The notes under the pieces were generated by a model that had not been told where the DNA came from, ran no database searches, and worked only from the letters and a program-made list of their open reading frames with translations. A stretch of 64,000 nt of DNA. Origin: Gaoshiqia sediminis. GTDB lineage: Bacteria; Bacteroidota; Bacteroidia; Bacteroidales; Prolixibacteraceae. Position numbers and translations under genes: made by a program. Of the stretch, positions 44,484 to 54,083 are shown piece after piece; position 1 is the stretch's first letter; the number at the start of each line of letters is the position of its first letter. Where the stretch lies: positions 1-64,000 of the forward strand of contig NZ_JAPAAF010000004.1 in the NCBI RefSeq assembly GCF_025907915.1. The letters run 5' to 3'.

Positions 44484-44846
44484 TTAGAAAGGAAGGTCGT
44501 TGCCATTGTCCATTGGTTCCGGCGGAATGTCATCAGCTGTAAATTCCGGGCGGTAACCTCCCTGTGCTTCCGGGCTCTGGCTGTCCACTTTCCACGCGTT
44601 GATATTGTGGTACCATCTGCCGTTAAACTCGCGTGATTCAACATTGAAAGAAACATTCACTTCCATTCCTGGTTTCAGGCCATCAATCAGGTTTACCTTA
44701 TCATTAAACAGCGTAAAGCAAACTTGTTTGGGAAATTGTTCATCGATGGTATCGATCACGAATTCTTGTTTTTTCCACTCGTTTCCGGCTTTGCTGACAC
44801 CGGAACTGACGGGTAAAATCTGGTTAATTTTTCCTTTAATTTCCAT
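44484..44846 (-). CDS. DUF3127 protein (OB-fold, single-strand-binding-like)
   Basis: A 120-residue protein with MEIKGKINQILPVSSG and the central KKQEFVIDTIDEQFPKQVCFTLF stretch of DUF3127, an OB-fold related to SSB/PriB. The C-terminus is acidic, ending PMDNGNDLPF, like the SSB tail that recruits partners. A role in DNA metabolism is inferred from fold and tail. It stands alone, between the sigma-group terminator and the terminator of the FKBP operon. Confidence 0.87.
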   Translation of the reverse strand: MEIKGKINQILPVSSGVSKAGNEWKKQEFVIDTIDEQFPKQVCFTLFNDKVNLIDGLKPGMEVNVSFNVESREFNGRWYHNINAWKVDSQSPEAQGGYRPEFTADDIPPEPMDNGNDLPF

Positions 44847-44884
44847 ATTATTTTTTCAAAAACTTTCCTGGGATCAAAAATACA

Positions 44885-44926
44885 GATAAAAAAATCCCTC
44901 CGGCAAAAAATCGCGGAGGGATTATA
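44885..44926 (-). terminator. Terminator after the FKBP operon
   Basis: A perfect 10-bp stem AATCCCTCCG / CGGAGGGATT with an 11-base loop; on the minus strand seven T follow. Confidence 0.85.
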
Positions 44927-44947
44927 AAAAGTTATCAAGAACCGGGA

Positions 44948-45646
44948 TTATTGTACGATCTCCAACAATTCAACTTCGAAAATCAAAGTAGTGTTCGGGC
45001 CGATATCCTGACCTGCGCCACGTTCGCCGTAAGCAAGTTCGCTGGGCAGGTAAAGTTTCCATTTCGAACCTACAGGCATCAGTTTCAATGCTTCTGTCCA
45101 TCCGGGAATTACCTGGTTCACATTGAAGGTTGCGGGTTCGCCACGCTCAACAGAACTGTCGAAAACAGTACCGTCGATCAACGTACCGTGGTAGTGGCAT
45201 TTTACTGATTGTCCGTCCACCGGCATAGCTCCGTTACCTTCGCTCAGGATTTCGTACTGCAAGCCGCTTTCGGTTGTTGTAATACCAGCTTTATCCTTGT
45301 TGGCAGCCAGGAAAGCAGTGCCTTCTTCCGCATTTTTAGTGGCTTCTTTTGCCGATACCGCTTCAAAGAATTTTTGGATCACCGTACGGGCCTCTTCAGC
45401 ATCCATTTGAGATTCTTCGCCTTTTACTTGTTTTTCAAAAGCGTTGATCAGGATGTTCATGTCAAGATTCTCGGCGCCGGGAGAAGCGTCCAGGTTTTGT
45501 TTATTGTTTTGGCCGATAAGCACACCAAGGGCATAACTGGCCGAATCGTTTTCTGTGTTCAGAGTAACAGTTTTTGAGCCTTTAGGCTGACAGGCTGCTA
45601 AAACGACTAAAGCAGCAATTGCGAAAAATACAGGTTTAAAATTCAT
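44948..45646 (-). CDS. FKBP-type peptidyl-prolyl isomerase, lipoprotein
   Basis: A 232-residue foldase with a lipobox (VLAAC, C19), so it acts in the periplasm. An N-terminal helical dimerisation domain (SYALGVLIGQNNKQNL ... AEEARTVIQKFFE) precedes the FKBP domain (GLQYEILSEGNG, VKCHYHGTLIDGTVFDSS, SELAYGERGAGQDIGPNTTLIFEVELL), the FkpA/Mip layout. It is 21 bp behind a close paralogue that has no signal, so the two look like a tandem duplication with different locations. Confidence 0.93.
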   Translation of the reverse strand: MNFKPVFFAIAALVVLAACQPKGSKTVTLNTENDSASYALGVLIGQNNKQNLDASPGAENLDMNILINAFEKQVKGEESQMDAEEARTVIQKFFEAVSAKEATKNAEEGTAFLAANKDKAGITTTESGLQYEILSEGNGAMPVDGQSVKCHYHGTLIDGTVFDSSVERGEPATFNVNQVIPGWTEALKLMPVGSKWKLYLPSELAYGERGAGQDIGPNTTLIFEVELLEIVQ

Positions 45647-45667
45647 GTTTAAGATTTATTGAATGGA

Positions 45668-46279
45668 TTAGACAATTTCTAAAAGTTCTACATCGAAAAT
45701 CAGGGTTGTGTTTGGTCCGATGGAGCCGCCGGCGCCACGTTCGCCGTAAGCCAGGTCGGATGGTACGAATAGCCGCCATTTAGAACCGACCGACATCATC
45801 TGAAGGGCTTCAACCCAACCCTGAATGACGCCGTTTACCGGGAAAACAGCCGGGGTACCGCGCTGCACAGAGCTGTCGAAAACAGTGCCGTCAATCAGCG
45901 TACCATGATAGTGGCATTTTACTTCGTCGGCAAGTGTAGGGCTTTCGCCGTCGCCATGCACCAGGATTTTATATTGAAGGCCGCTTGCTGTTTCTACTAC
46001 TTTATCGTCTTTCAGGTTTTCGGAAAGGAATTTCAATCCGGATTCCAGGTTATTGCCGGCTTCGCCGCTTTGCTGTTCTTCCATAAATTCCTGAAGAATG
46101 CGGTTGGCCTCATCAGCCGACATGTTGGGTTCTTTCCCGGTAAACAAATCTTCCAGGGCATGGATAAAGCTTGAAGGATCAATAGTTTTTACGCCTGACT
46201 GGATCAAATTACTGGCAATGCTCAATCCGAGAGCATAGCTGAATTTTTCGAGCCGGTCGTTCATTTTTTGTTCTGACAT
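45668..46279 (-). CDS. FKBP-type peptidyl-prolyl isomerase, cytoplasmic paralogue
   Basis: A 203-residue FkpA/FklB-like protein. The helical N-terminal domain (SYALGLSIASNLIQSGV, DEANRILQEFMEEQQ) and the FKBP domain (CHYHGTLIDGTVFDSS, YGERGAGGSIGPNTTLIF) match its downstream neighbour closely, but there is no signal peptide. First gene of the pair. A TATCTTCG element, one base off the promoter consensus, lies just upstream on the minus strand. Confidence 0.92.
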   Translation of the reverse strand: MSEQKMNDRLEKFSYALGLSIASNLIQSGVKTIDPSSFIHALEDLFTGKEPNMSADEANRILQEFMEEQQSGEAGNNLESGLKFLSENLKDDKVVETASGLQYKILVHGDGESPTLADEVKCHYHGTLIDGTVFDSSVQRGTPAVFPVNGVIQGWVEALQMMSVGSKWRLFVPSDLAYGERGAGGSIGPNTTLIFDVELLEIV

Positions 46280-46297
46280 ATGATAATTTTTTAAGCG

Positions 46298-46996
46298 CTA
46301 CGAAGATAGGGGATTTTTTGAAACAGAATTAGCCGACGTAGTTTTCTGCCCGAATAACATTTCCTTTTTTCCTGGCGGGCCTGGCAGGCGGGACATAGTA
46401 AACCCGCAACGGGCCAGCGAGCGACGAACTTCGCCTTTGGCACAATAAGTTACAAAAAGCCCTTGGGTAGCTGTATGTAAAGCGATTTTTTCAAAAATAT
46501 TTTCCTGCCACATTTCCGGTTGCTTGTTTGGAGCAAAAGCATCAAAATAGATTAGGTTAAATGCGGGAAATTGGTCGAAACTGATCTCCAGCAAGTCGGC
46601 GTTTAACTTGGTCAGGAAAAAGCCGGGTGCGATTTCAATCGGTTGTTCCCAGGCGCACTGGTGCATGTTTTCAAAGGCTTCATGCAGGTTATTATTTATA
46701 AGCCGGGGATAATTCAGCTGAAGGTATTCCTCTTTCTCCAACGGAAATTTTTCAATGCTGATGTAGTGGATGGTTTTATCGTCTTTGTTTGCCAGGGTAA
46801 GCAGGGCATTCAGCCCCGTGCCAAATCCAACTTCCAGGATGGTTATTGTTTGAAGCGGGCATTTCAGCAAACCTTGTTGAATGAAGACATGTTCCGACTC
46901 GCGGATTGCTCCGTGCGTGGAATGAAAATGCTCCTCCAATTCGGGGACATATAAGGTGTGTGAACCGTCTTCGGTTGTCGTGATTCTTCGCTCCAT
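46298..46996 (-). CDS. mnmD: tRNA 5-methylaminomethyl-2-thiouridine methyltransferase MnmD
   Basis: A 232-residue SAM methyltransferase corresponding to the MnmC N-terminal domain (DUF752). Motifs are STHGAIRESEHVFI, LEVGFGTGLNAL (SAM binding), YFDAFAPNKQPEMW and TYCAKGEVRRSL. It performs the last step of mnm5s2U34 synthesis. It lacks the oxidase half found in E. coli MnmC, as is usual outside proteobacteria. It starts 87 bp from the divergent tsaC gene. Confidence 0.92.
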   Translation of the reverse strand: MERRITTTEDGSHTLYVPELEEHFHSTHGAIRESEHVFIQQGLLKCPLQTITILEVGFGTGLNALLTLANKDDKTIHYISIEKFPLEKEEYLQLNYPRLINNNLHEAFENMHQCAWEQPIEIAPGFFLTKLNADLLEISFDQFPAFNLIYFDAFAPNKQPEMWQENIFEKIALHTATQGLFVTYCAKGEVRRSLARCGFTMSRLPGPPGKKEMLFGQKTTSANSVSKNPLSS

Positions 46997-47083
46997 AGGC
47001 CGTGTTGAACAGGCGAATTTCGCTATTTTATTTCAGGCATCCATAAAATTGTCCTACTTTTAACAGAATTTAAAGGTATTGCC

Positions 47084-47698
47084 ATGCTGGTGAAAATTTA
47101 CGAAGAAAACCCAAATGAGCGCGAAATCCGCAAAGTGGTTGACGTGCTGAAAAATGGAGGGGTAATTATTTATCCTACCGATACGGTTTACGGCATTGGT
47201 TGCGATATTACGCAGGCGAAGGCCGTGGAACGTGTGGCCCGCATCAAGCAGGTTCAGGTCGAAAAATCGAACTTTTCCTTTATTTGCAGCGATTTGAGCC
47301 AGCTGTCGGATTATACCCGGCCGATTTCGAATCCTGTGTTTAAGTTGATCAGGCGTTGTTTGCCAGGCCCCTATACTTTCATCCTGAATGCCAATAATAA
47401 TGTGCCCAAATATTTCAAGGGAAAAAAGAAAACGGTGGGGATACGTGTTTCGGACAATCGTATTATTACAAGTATTGTTCGTGAATTGGGTAATCCGATC
47501 ATGTCCACCTCGGTGCACGATGAGGATGAAATTATTGAATATACAACTGACCCTGAATTGATCCATGAAAAGTTCAGTGATTTGGTCGATTTGGTTATTG
47601 ATGGAGGCTACGGTGGAAACCTGGCGTCAACCGTAATTGATTGTACCAACGAAATACCTGTTATCGTTCGTCAGGGTAAGGGTGAACTGGAACTCTGA
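47084..47698 (+). CDS. tsaC: L-threonylcarbamoyladenylate synthase (TsaC/Sua5/YwlC)
   Basis: A 204-residue YrdC-fold enzyme that makes the intermediate for t6A37 in tRNA from Thr, bicarbonate and ATP. Motifs: GGVIIYPTDTVYGIGCD, the KxR/SxxN part RIKQVQVEKSNFSF, PGPYTFIL, and GIRVSDN. It is Sua5-like in the first domain only; no C-terminal Sua5 domain. Divergent from mnmD, another tRNA modification gene. Confidence 0.93.
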   Translation: MLVKIYEENPNEREIRKVVDVLKNGGVIIYPTDTVYGIGCDITQAKAVERVARIKQVQVEKSNFSFICSDLSQLSDYTRPISNPVFKLIRRCLPGPYTFILNANNNVPKYFKGKKKTVGIRVSDNRIITSIVRELGNPIMSTSVHDEDEIIEYTTDPELIHEKFSDLVDLVIDGGYGGNLASTVIDCTNEIPVIVRQGKGELEL

Positions 47699-47866
47699 TC
47701 GTCATTTCAACGCAAAAAATGTGTCAATAAATTGTTATCCCTGATCATTGGGTGGGAAAAACGAAGAATGGCGGTAAAAAATCCGGGGTACGGGGCAGAA
47801 AATTATTCGTATTGTCCAGATCCTGATATTATTTCAAAAGCTTACAGACCATCGTTTATTGTGACG

Positions 47867-49315
47867 TTATTTCTTCCAGAAAGCAGGGGAGAACAAAACC
47901 AATACTGTAAATAACTCCAGGCGGCCCAGCAGCATCAAAAATGCCAGAAACCATTTGCCAACCGGTTGTACCGAATAGAAGTTTTCTGCCGGCCCAAATT
48001 TTCCAAGTCCGGGGCCAATATTACCCAGTGAGGTGGCTACGGCTCCCATCGCCGAATCCATATCGGGTTCAATCAGTGTGAAAATGATGGTACTGATGAA
48101 GAAGATGATCAGATAAATCATGAAGAAGGCCAGCACGTTGGTTATTATGTGCTCGGATACAGCACGTTTGTTGAACCTTACCGGGATAACGGCGTTTGGG
48201 TGCAGCAGTCGACGAAGCTCGTAGTAGCTGTTCTTTAATAATAAAACGATGCGCATGATTTTTATACCCCCGCCTGTTGACCCGGCGCTGCCTCCAAAAA
48301 AGAAGAGGGCAAAAATCAGAATGATCAAAAAGGGAGTCCAGGTGAGAAAGTCAACTGTGGCAAAACCTGTAGTGGTGATGATGGAAACAACCTGGAACAA
48401 CGTGTCGCGAAAGGCTTGTTCAAAACCCAATCGGGTGGAAAGCAACAAGCCGCTGAAAATGATCGCTGTGAATGTGATGATGAACAACACATAATATTTG
48501 AATTCCTCATTCTTGTAAACTTTGTCAAATTTTCCGGTCAGCGCGCTGTATGACAAGGTAAAATTGGTTCCGGCAATAAACATGAAAAAAGTAATCACAT
48601 ATTGAATGTAGGCCGAGTCCCAGTGGGCGATAGAGGCTTGCTTGGTTGAATATCCCCCGGTTGCCATGGTGGTAAACGAGTGGTTTATTGCATCGAACAG
48701 GGTCATACCGCCTACCCACAGAAGTACGGTTTCGACAAGGGTAAACAGTACATAGATGGCCCATAGGTTTTTAGCAGTTTGCTGGATCTTGGGATTCAGT
48801 TTGTCGGGTACCGGGCCGGGTACTTCGGCAGCAAACAGCTGCATCCCGCCAATGCCAAACACCGGCAAGATTGCCAGCGACAGGACGATAATTCCCATCC
48901 CTCCCAACCATTGGGTCATGCTTCGCCAGAACAGGATTCCGTGAGGCAACGATTCGATATCATTGAGAATAGAGGAGCCAGTGGTTGTGAAACCCGACAT
49001 GGTTTCGAAAAAGGCATCCGTCAGATTGGGAATAGATCCGCTTATCAGGTAGGGTAAACTCCCAAAAAATGAAAAAATGACCCACACCAGGCTGACAATG
49101 ATAAATCCGTCGTTTTTGCTGATATTTTTTTGTGCATTGCGGGTGGCAAATACGGTTATGCCACCAATGAAAATACTGAGCAAGGCTGATTTCAGGAGAG
49201 GAATCATATCGTGTTCCTGGTAAATCAGGCTGACACTAAAAGCCAAAAGCATGAACGCGCCTTCGACAATCAATAAAAAACCAAGAATCTTTATGATGGC
49301 TTTTATGTTGAACAT
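47867..49315 (-). CDS. trkH: TrkH-family potassium uptake protein
   Basis: A 482-residue membrane protein with the four-fold P-loop repeats of K+ transporters: selectivity-type turns in MSGFTTTGSS, MATGGYST, TTTGFAT and TSLGNIGPG. It forms the K+-conducting pore. It starts 11 bp after the stop of trkA, so the pair is an operon coding for a complete Trk/Ktr-type system. Confidence 0.94.
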   Translation of the reverse strand: MFNIKAIIKILGFLLIVEGAFMLLAFSVSLIYQEHDMIPLLKSALLSIFIGGITVFATRNAQKNISKNDGFIIVSLVWVIFSFFGSLPYLISGSIPNLTDAFFETMSGFTTTGSSILNDIESLPHGILFWRSMTQWLGGMGIIVLSLAILPVFGIGGMQLFAAEVPGPVPDKLNPKIQQTAKNLWAIYVLFTLVETVLLWVGGMTLFDAINHSFTTMATGGYSTKQASIAHWDSAYIQYVITFFMFIAGTNFTLSYSALTGKFDKVYKNEEFKYYVLFIITFTAIIFSGLLLSTRLGFEQAFRDTLFQVVSIITTTGFATVDFLTWTPFLIILIFALFFFGGSAGSTGGGIKIMRIVLLLKNSYYELRRLLHPNAVIPVRFNKRAVSEHIITNVLAFFMIYLIIFFISTIIFTLIEPDMDSAMGAVATSLGNIGPGLGKFGPAENFYSVQPVGKWFLAFLMLLGRLELFTVLVLFSPAFWKK

Positions 49316-49326
49316 AGTCAGTAGTC

Positions 49327-50661
49327 CTATTTAAAGTATTTATCCAGTTTGCGGATTGCTGAAGGTAGTACAAAAACCACCACTTTATCGCCTGGCTGGA
49401 TCACCGTGTCTCCCTTGGCAACAAAGGACATGGAGCCTCGGATAATCCCTCCGATGGTTGCATCTTCGGGGAATGACAATTCTTTTAAAGGTTGCTGGGT
49501 TATTTTCGAATCTTCTTTGGCGATGAATTCAAATACTTCGGCTTCTGATGCGGTCAGACATTTGGCTTGGGCAACTTCGGCCCCCAGCGTGTATTTGTAA
49601 ATGTAGCTGGCGGCGATCAGTTTTTTATTGATCAGGCTCCCAATGTCCATGCTTTCGGCAATGCCCATAAAGTCAATATTTTCAACCTCGGCAACGGTTC
49701 GTTTTACGCCCATCTTTTTTGCCATGTGACACGACAGGATGTTGGTTTCCGAATTGCCGGTTACGGCGATAAAGGCATCCATCCGTTCAATACGTTCTTC
49801 CTTCAGCAAATCCAGGTTGCGGCCATCGCCCTGAATGACCAGTACATTTTCGAAGCGGTCGGCTATTTGCTGGCAGCGGTTTTTGTCCCATTCTATGATC
49901 TTGATATTGTAGTGGTCGCCCAGCCTGTCAATGGTTTTTTGTGCAATACGGCTTCCGCCCAAAATCATGATGTTGCGTACCGGGAAAATTTCTTTGCCGG
50001 TCAGTTCAAATACTTTGTTCTGATAGGCGCGGGTGGTGATAAAGAAAATGATGTCGCCGCTTTTGATATAATCGCGTCCGTGGGGGATAAGGGTTTCGCT
50101 GGCCCGGTTGATGGCAACAGCCCGAATTTCAGATTCGATATAGGATAATTCTTCGAAGGTTTTGTTCAGGATGGGGGCATTCTCCCGGATCTTGATGCCC
50201 ATCAGGATTAATTTCCCTCCTGAAAACTCAATCAATTGCCTCGTGCCAACTTGTTTAACTGAGGAGGCGATTTCTTTTCCGGCCAAACTTTCAGGGAAGA
50301 TCAACTCATCAACCCCCAAGCTTTTGAGTTTTTCCTTATTTTTTTCAAGAAGATATTCGCCATTGTTTATTCGCGCTACGGTTCGCTGTGCCCCCATGTC
50401 TTTGGCCAGGATGCAGGCAACAATATTTCGTTCTTCGTAAGGGGTAACCGCAATGAATAGGTCGGCTTTGGCTATGCCGGTTTCTTTCAGATCATTAAAC
50501 GAATTGGCATATCCTGTAATAGTCAGCAGATCGACCTGGTTTGAAAGTTTGTTCAGTCTCTCAGTATCATCATCCATCAAAACAATGTCGTGATCTTCCT
50601 TACTCAACATTTTTGCCAGGTGTGTACCAACTTCTCCGGCTCCAACAATAACAACCTTCAT
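49327..50661 (-). CDS. trkA: Trk potassium transport regulator TrkA
   Basis: A 444-residue peripheral protein with two RCK units. The NAD-binding glycine motifs are VGAGEVGTHLAKML (about 5-18) and, in the second half, MILGGSRIAQKTI (about 232-244). Each Rossmann part is followed by a TrkA-C domain (KLILMGIKIRENAP; DATIGGIIRGSM). It gates TrkH in response to NAD(H) or ATP. First gene of the trkA-trkH operon. Confidence 0.95.
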   Translation of the reverse strand: MKVVIVGAGEVGTHLAKMLSKEDHDIVLMDDDTERLNKLSNQVDLLTITGYANSFNDLKETGIAKADLFIAVTPYEERNIVACILAKDMGAQRTVARINNGEYLLEKNKEKLKSLGVDELIFPESLAGKEIASSVKQVGTRQLIEFSGGKLILMGIKIRENAPILNKTFEELSYIESEIRAVAINRASETLIPHGRDYIKSGDIIFFITTRAYQNKVFELTGKEIFPVRNIMILGGSRIAQKTIDRLGDHYNIKIIEWDKNRCQQIADRFENVLVIQGDGRNLDLLKEERIERMDAFIAVTGNSETNILSCHMAKKMGVKRTVAEVENIDFMGIAESMDIGSLINKKLIAASYIYKYTLGAEVAQAKCLTASEAEVFEFIAKEDSKITQQPLKELSFPEDATIGGIIRGSMSFVAKGDTVIQPGDKVVVFVLPSAIRKLDKYFK

Positions 50662-50799
50662 GGTAATTCTTGTTTCTAACAGTTAAAAAATAAGCAAGGC
50701 AAAGTAAGGTATAAAATCAACAATTTCAATACGTACAGATTCTTTTTTGGTTTGGCTGTGATTCGTGATTGGTGTAATTGAGGCAGATGTTACTGTTAA

Positions 50800-52782
50800 T
50801 CAGAAAGCATGGGCTGATTTGTCGTTTTTGTTCTTCGTTTGATTTCGTGTGCTTTGCCTTCCAAAAGTCAGGTGCAAATCCTTTTGCTGAATATTTTTCA
50901 GGTTTATGACCTGTCCCGTATTCAGTATTTTGTGATTTTCAGCGTTGGAATTTGTTGTCAATGGTTGAAGGATAAGGGAATACTCTGTAAACTGAAGATG
51001 TGTCTTGGTGACGATCAGATCAGAAGTTTGCTCGGTTGGCAGGTTTTCCAGATCGATAAACTGTGGCGGATTTAACCGAAGTTCGCGGATAACATTCTCA
51101 TAAAGGTATGGACTTGGTTCATGGTAGTTTGGGCTGAACAGGTAATTTTGACGTCCGTTGATCAGGTGGATAAGTGGCGTTTTCGATTGATAAACAATTA
51201 GTTTCTGCTGGTTCATCAGACTTAGCTTTTGAGTGAATCCGCTAAGTTGAAAAATGACGACCAACATCAAGCCCACAAATAAATAAATGCGAAGTCTGTA
51301 CCGGATAAAAAACAGCAGGCTGCCCAGCAGGCAAATCAAACAAAGCAGTTGGATGGTTGAGATGGAAATGCCTTCGATGAGGGCAAAAGGTAATCGGACA
51401 ATTAGTTTTAATAAGCACAAAGTCAGTTTGGTAACTCCGGTCAGTAACCAAGCGGCGACAGTGGAAAGCTGACCAGCCGGTGTAAGTATGAAAAAAGCGA
51501 AAGTTAAACCCAGAATGAGATAAGCAGCAGGAACGACAATAAAATTGCTTAGCCAGAAAAATACCGGAAACTGGTGAAAGTAAAAAAGTGCGAGCGGAGC
51601 TGTTCCGATTTGAGCGGCTACCGAAACGCATATCAATTGCCACATCGATTTGATAACCTTGTTCTCCGGGTCCACTATTTTTTCGAACCTCGGATAGAAA
51701 AAAACGATGCTGATAACAGCCATGTAGGAGAGTTGGAATCCAACTTCGAAAAACAAACCGGGATTTACCAGTAGCAGGAAGAACGCGGAAGCTGCAATGG
51801 AGTTGTAAATAGGGGTGGGACGGGAAAGGCTGTTTCCAATAAGAATGAACGAAAACATGACCGTTGCCCGTTGAACCGATGGTGAAAAGCCGGTGAGCAA
51901 AGCATATCCCCATAAACAGGAAGCAATCAGCGACACAAAGAGAAATTGTCCCGCACGTGATCGTTTCAAGAAACTAAACAGCCGGGTCAAAAACAGGAAA
52001 ATCATGCCAACATGCAGGCCGGAAACTGCCAAAACGTGCATGGCCCCGGTAGCTGTAAAATACGATCGCGTTTCGGGGCTGAGTTCTTTGCGATAACCTA
52101 AGGTTAATGCGCTCACTACCTGGAAAACTTCGTGGTCGTGCAGTTTTTCCTTTAGCAGGGAAAGTAGTTTTTCGCGAAAGCGTTCGGCTACAGTAAATAG
52201 CGACCAATCATACTGCTGTGTTGATTTTAGGTTTTTTGCAGTGATGTAGGTGCTGAAAAAAATATCTTGCCTCTCCAAATAGCCCTGATAGTCAAACTCA
52301 AATGGGTTTCCTGAATTTTGGATGGCATTGATTCTGCCCAAGGCAATTAGATTGTCACCGGGCAATAATGTTTCGGCTTGTTCGCTTTTTGCAAAATAGG
52401 CGATGAGTTTTTTGCGGTCGAACTGGCTTGAATCTGCCTGATTAATACGGATCAGCGCCTGGTACGAATTTGTTTTTTCACTCGGTTTTTCAAGCAATGT
52501 AGCCGTGAAATGGATCGGCTGTTCGGGTGCCGCCGGTATTTCTTCGCGGTTCAGCCCAACGTTTATCATGGTCAGCAGCACGATAACGGTGCCCTGGATA
52601 GTTGAATGTACTAAATCAACTGAATATCTGCTTTTCGCGCTTTGCCAGCCTGCCCAGCCAATCAACAATAATAAAAGAAGCAAAATAAACCAGATGGAAC
52701 ACGGACAGTAACTGGCGGTCAGAATGCCCAAAAGGACCAGGCTGGTAATCTTTATAAACGGATTGCTGGAAAAGAAACTCAC
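50800..52782 (-). CDS. comEC: ComEC/Rec2-family DNA uptake channel protein
   Basis: A 660-residue inner-membrane protein. An N-terminal DUF4131 part (two to three membrane segments, then an OB-like stretch with GDNLIALGRINAI) leads to the Competence domain (VVSALTLGYRKELSPETRSYFTATGAMHVLAVSGLHVGMIF; core HVLAVSGLHVGM) with about seven helices. The usual C-terminal metallo-beta-lactamase domain (HxHxDH) is absent; the last 130 residues are a short non-membrane tail. Loss of that domain is common in Bacteroidota. It translocates single-stranded DNA in competent bacteria. Confidence 0.9.
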   Translation of the reverse strand: MSFFSSNPFIKITSLVLLGILTASYCPCSIWFILLLLLLLIGWAGWQSAKSRYSVDLVHSTIQGTVIVLLTMINVGLNREEIPAAPEQPIHFTATLLEKPSEKTNSYQALIRINQADSSQFDRKKLIAYFAKSEQAETLLPGDNLIALGRINAIQNSGNPFEFDYQGYLERQDIFFSTYITAKNLKSTQQYDWSLFTVAERFREKLLSLLKEKLHDHEVFQVVSALTLGYRKELSPETRSYFTATGAMHVLAVSGLHVGMIFLFLTRLFSFLKRSRAGQFLFVSLIASCLWGYALLTGFSPSVQRATVMFSFILIGNSLSRPTPIYNSIAASAFFLLLVNPGLFFEVGFQLSYMAVISIVFFYPRFEKIVDPENKVIKSMWQLICVSVAAQIGTAPLALFYFHQFPVFFWLSNFIVVPAAYLILGLTFAFFILTPAGQLSTVAAWLLTGVTKLTLCLLKLIVRLPFALIEGISISTIQLLCLICLLGSLLFFIRYRLRIYLFVGLMLVVIFQLSGFTQKLSLMNQQKLIVYQSKTPLIHLINGRQNYLFSPNYHEPSPYLYENVIRELRLNPPQFIDLENLPTEQTSDLIVTKTHLQFTEYSLILQPLTTNSNAENHKILNTGQVINLKNIQQKDLHLTFGRQSTRNQTKNKNDKSAHAF

Positions 52783-52899
52783 GGTCAGGGATTTGGTTTT
52801 TCCGAAATACGGTAAACCAACTGACAGGGTTTCTTTATTTAATTAAATTTTCAAACTTGATCGTATTTATTGATGCGTTGAGCGTATCAGCCACCAAGT

Positions 52900-53460
52900 T
52901 TATTTTTTCCCGGGGATCACAATGCGATAGGCAGGGTGCACTTTCCCCTTAGAGATGGCCGTCAGCTTACCTTTCAGCATTCTTTTCCGCAGTGGGCTCA
53001 GGTAGTCGATAAATAAAACACCTTCCAGGTGATCGTATTCGTGTTGAATGACGCGAGCCGCAAACCCACCATATTCTTCCACATGTTCCACAAAGTTCTC
53101 GTCCATGTATTTGATCTTTACGAACTCCGGTCGGGACACATCTTCCCGGATTTCGGGCAGACTCAGACAGCCTTCGTTCATCACCCATTCGTCGCCACGC
53201 CGCTCTAAAATTTCGGGATTGATAAAGGCTTTTTTGAAACCTTCCAGCTCGGGCTCATCATCAGCGGCAGAGGAGGCATCAATGACAAAAATACGCAGGG
53301 ATTTACCAATCTGTGGCGCAGCCAGGCCAACCCCGTCCGAATGGTACATGGTTTCAAACATGTCGTCAATCAGTTGTTGTAGTCCATCCATGTTTTTTGC
53401 AATGGGTTCGGCCACTTTGCGCAGCAATGGCTCACCGTAAACGGTTATCGGGTAAATCAT
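52900..53460 (-). CDS. def: Peptide deformylase
   Basis: A 186-residue metalloenzyme that removes the formyl group from new proteins. All three motifs are intact: GVGLAAPQIG (43-52), EGCLS with metal ligand C98, and QHEYDHLEG with metal ligands H140 and H144 and catalytic E141. It overlaps the end of ruvX by four bases (ATGA), which indicates translational coupling. Confidence 0.96.
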   Translation of the reverse strand: MIYPITVYGEPLLRKVAEPIAKNMDGLQQLIDDMFETMYHSDGVGLAAPQIGKSLRIFVIDASSAADDEPELEGFKKAFINPEILERRGDEWVMNEGCLSLPEIREDVSRPEFVKIKYMDENFVEHVEEYGGFAARVIQHEYDHLEGVLFIDYLSPLRKRMLKGKLTAISKGKVHPAYRIVIPGKK

Positions 53461-53879
53461 GATTTAAATTTTTGTTGTTCCATGTATGATTGCAGAATAA
53501 TGGTGGCACTGACTGTATCAATCATACCTTTATTCTGCCTGTCTTTTTTCTTTAGCCCGGCATCGATCATGGTTTGAAAAGCCATTTTCGATGTAAAACG
53601 TTCATCCACCTGCTCAATGGGCACTTCCGGAAAAAGTTTTTGAAACCGCTTTAAAAACGGATTGATGTATAAAACGGCTTCCGAGGCTTCATTGTTCATT
53701 TGTAGCGGATAGCCAATGATTACTTTTTCCACTTCTTCTTTCTGAAAATAATCTTTCAGGAAATCGAAGATCTGATGACTGGGCACTGTGGTCAGTTTAT
53801 TGGCGATAATTTTCAGCGGATCAGTAACGGCCAGTCCAACCCGTTTTTTCCCGTAATCAATGGCTAATATTCGTCCCAC
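53457..53879 (-). CDS. ruvX: Holliday junction resolvase-like RuvX/YqgF
   Basis: A 140-residue RNase H-fold nuclease with LAIDYGKKRVGLAVTDPL at the N-terminus (catalytic Asp), IIGYPLQMNNEASE and the C-terminal DTVSATIILQSY with the last acidic residue. The family is now linked to 16S rRNA 5' processing. First gene of the ruvX-def operon; a TATTTTTG promoter element lies about 20 bases upstream. Confidence 0.94.
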   Translation of the reverse strand: MGRILAIDYGKKRVGLAVTDPLKIIANKLTTVPSHQIFDFLKDYFQKEEVEKVIIGYPLQMNNEASEAVLYINPFLKRFQKLFPEVPIEQVDERFTSKMAFQTMIDAGLKKKDRQNKGMIDTVSATIILQSYMEQQKFKS

Positions 53880-53896
53880 AGTTTTAAAATTTTGTG

Positions 53897-53904
53897 CAAA
53901 AATA
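53897..53904 (-). promoter_or_regulatory. -7 promoter element for ruvX-def
   Basis: Minus-strand TATTTTTG fits TAnnTTTG; predicted leader about 12 bases. Confidence 0.45.
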
Positions 53905-54083
53905 ATATTCTCTTTTCGTAAAATGATGAATATCTGATTTTATTGTTGGTGTATTGGGTTTAATTCGCTGTTAATTAGTTTGGTACGTTTTTGGCATGGC
54001 CTTTGTTTAATCTGGTATAACTGATTACCGGTAAGTGCAGGCACCAGACAGATTGATTCATAAACTTATTAAAACTGGAAGCC

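Noticed and set aside
47732-47914. 60-codon open frame after tsaC
   Set aside because: It overlaps the end of trkH and has no features of a real gene.
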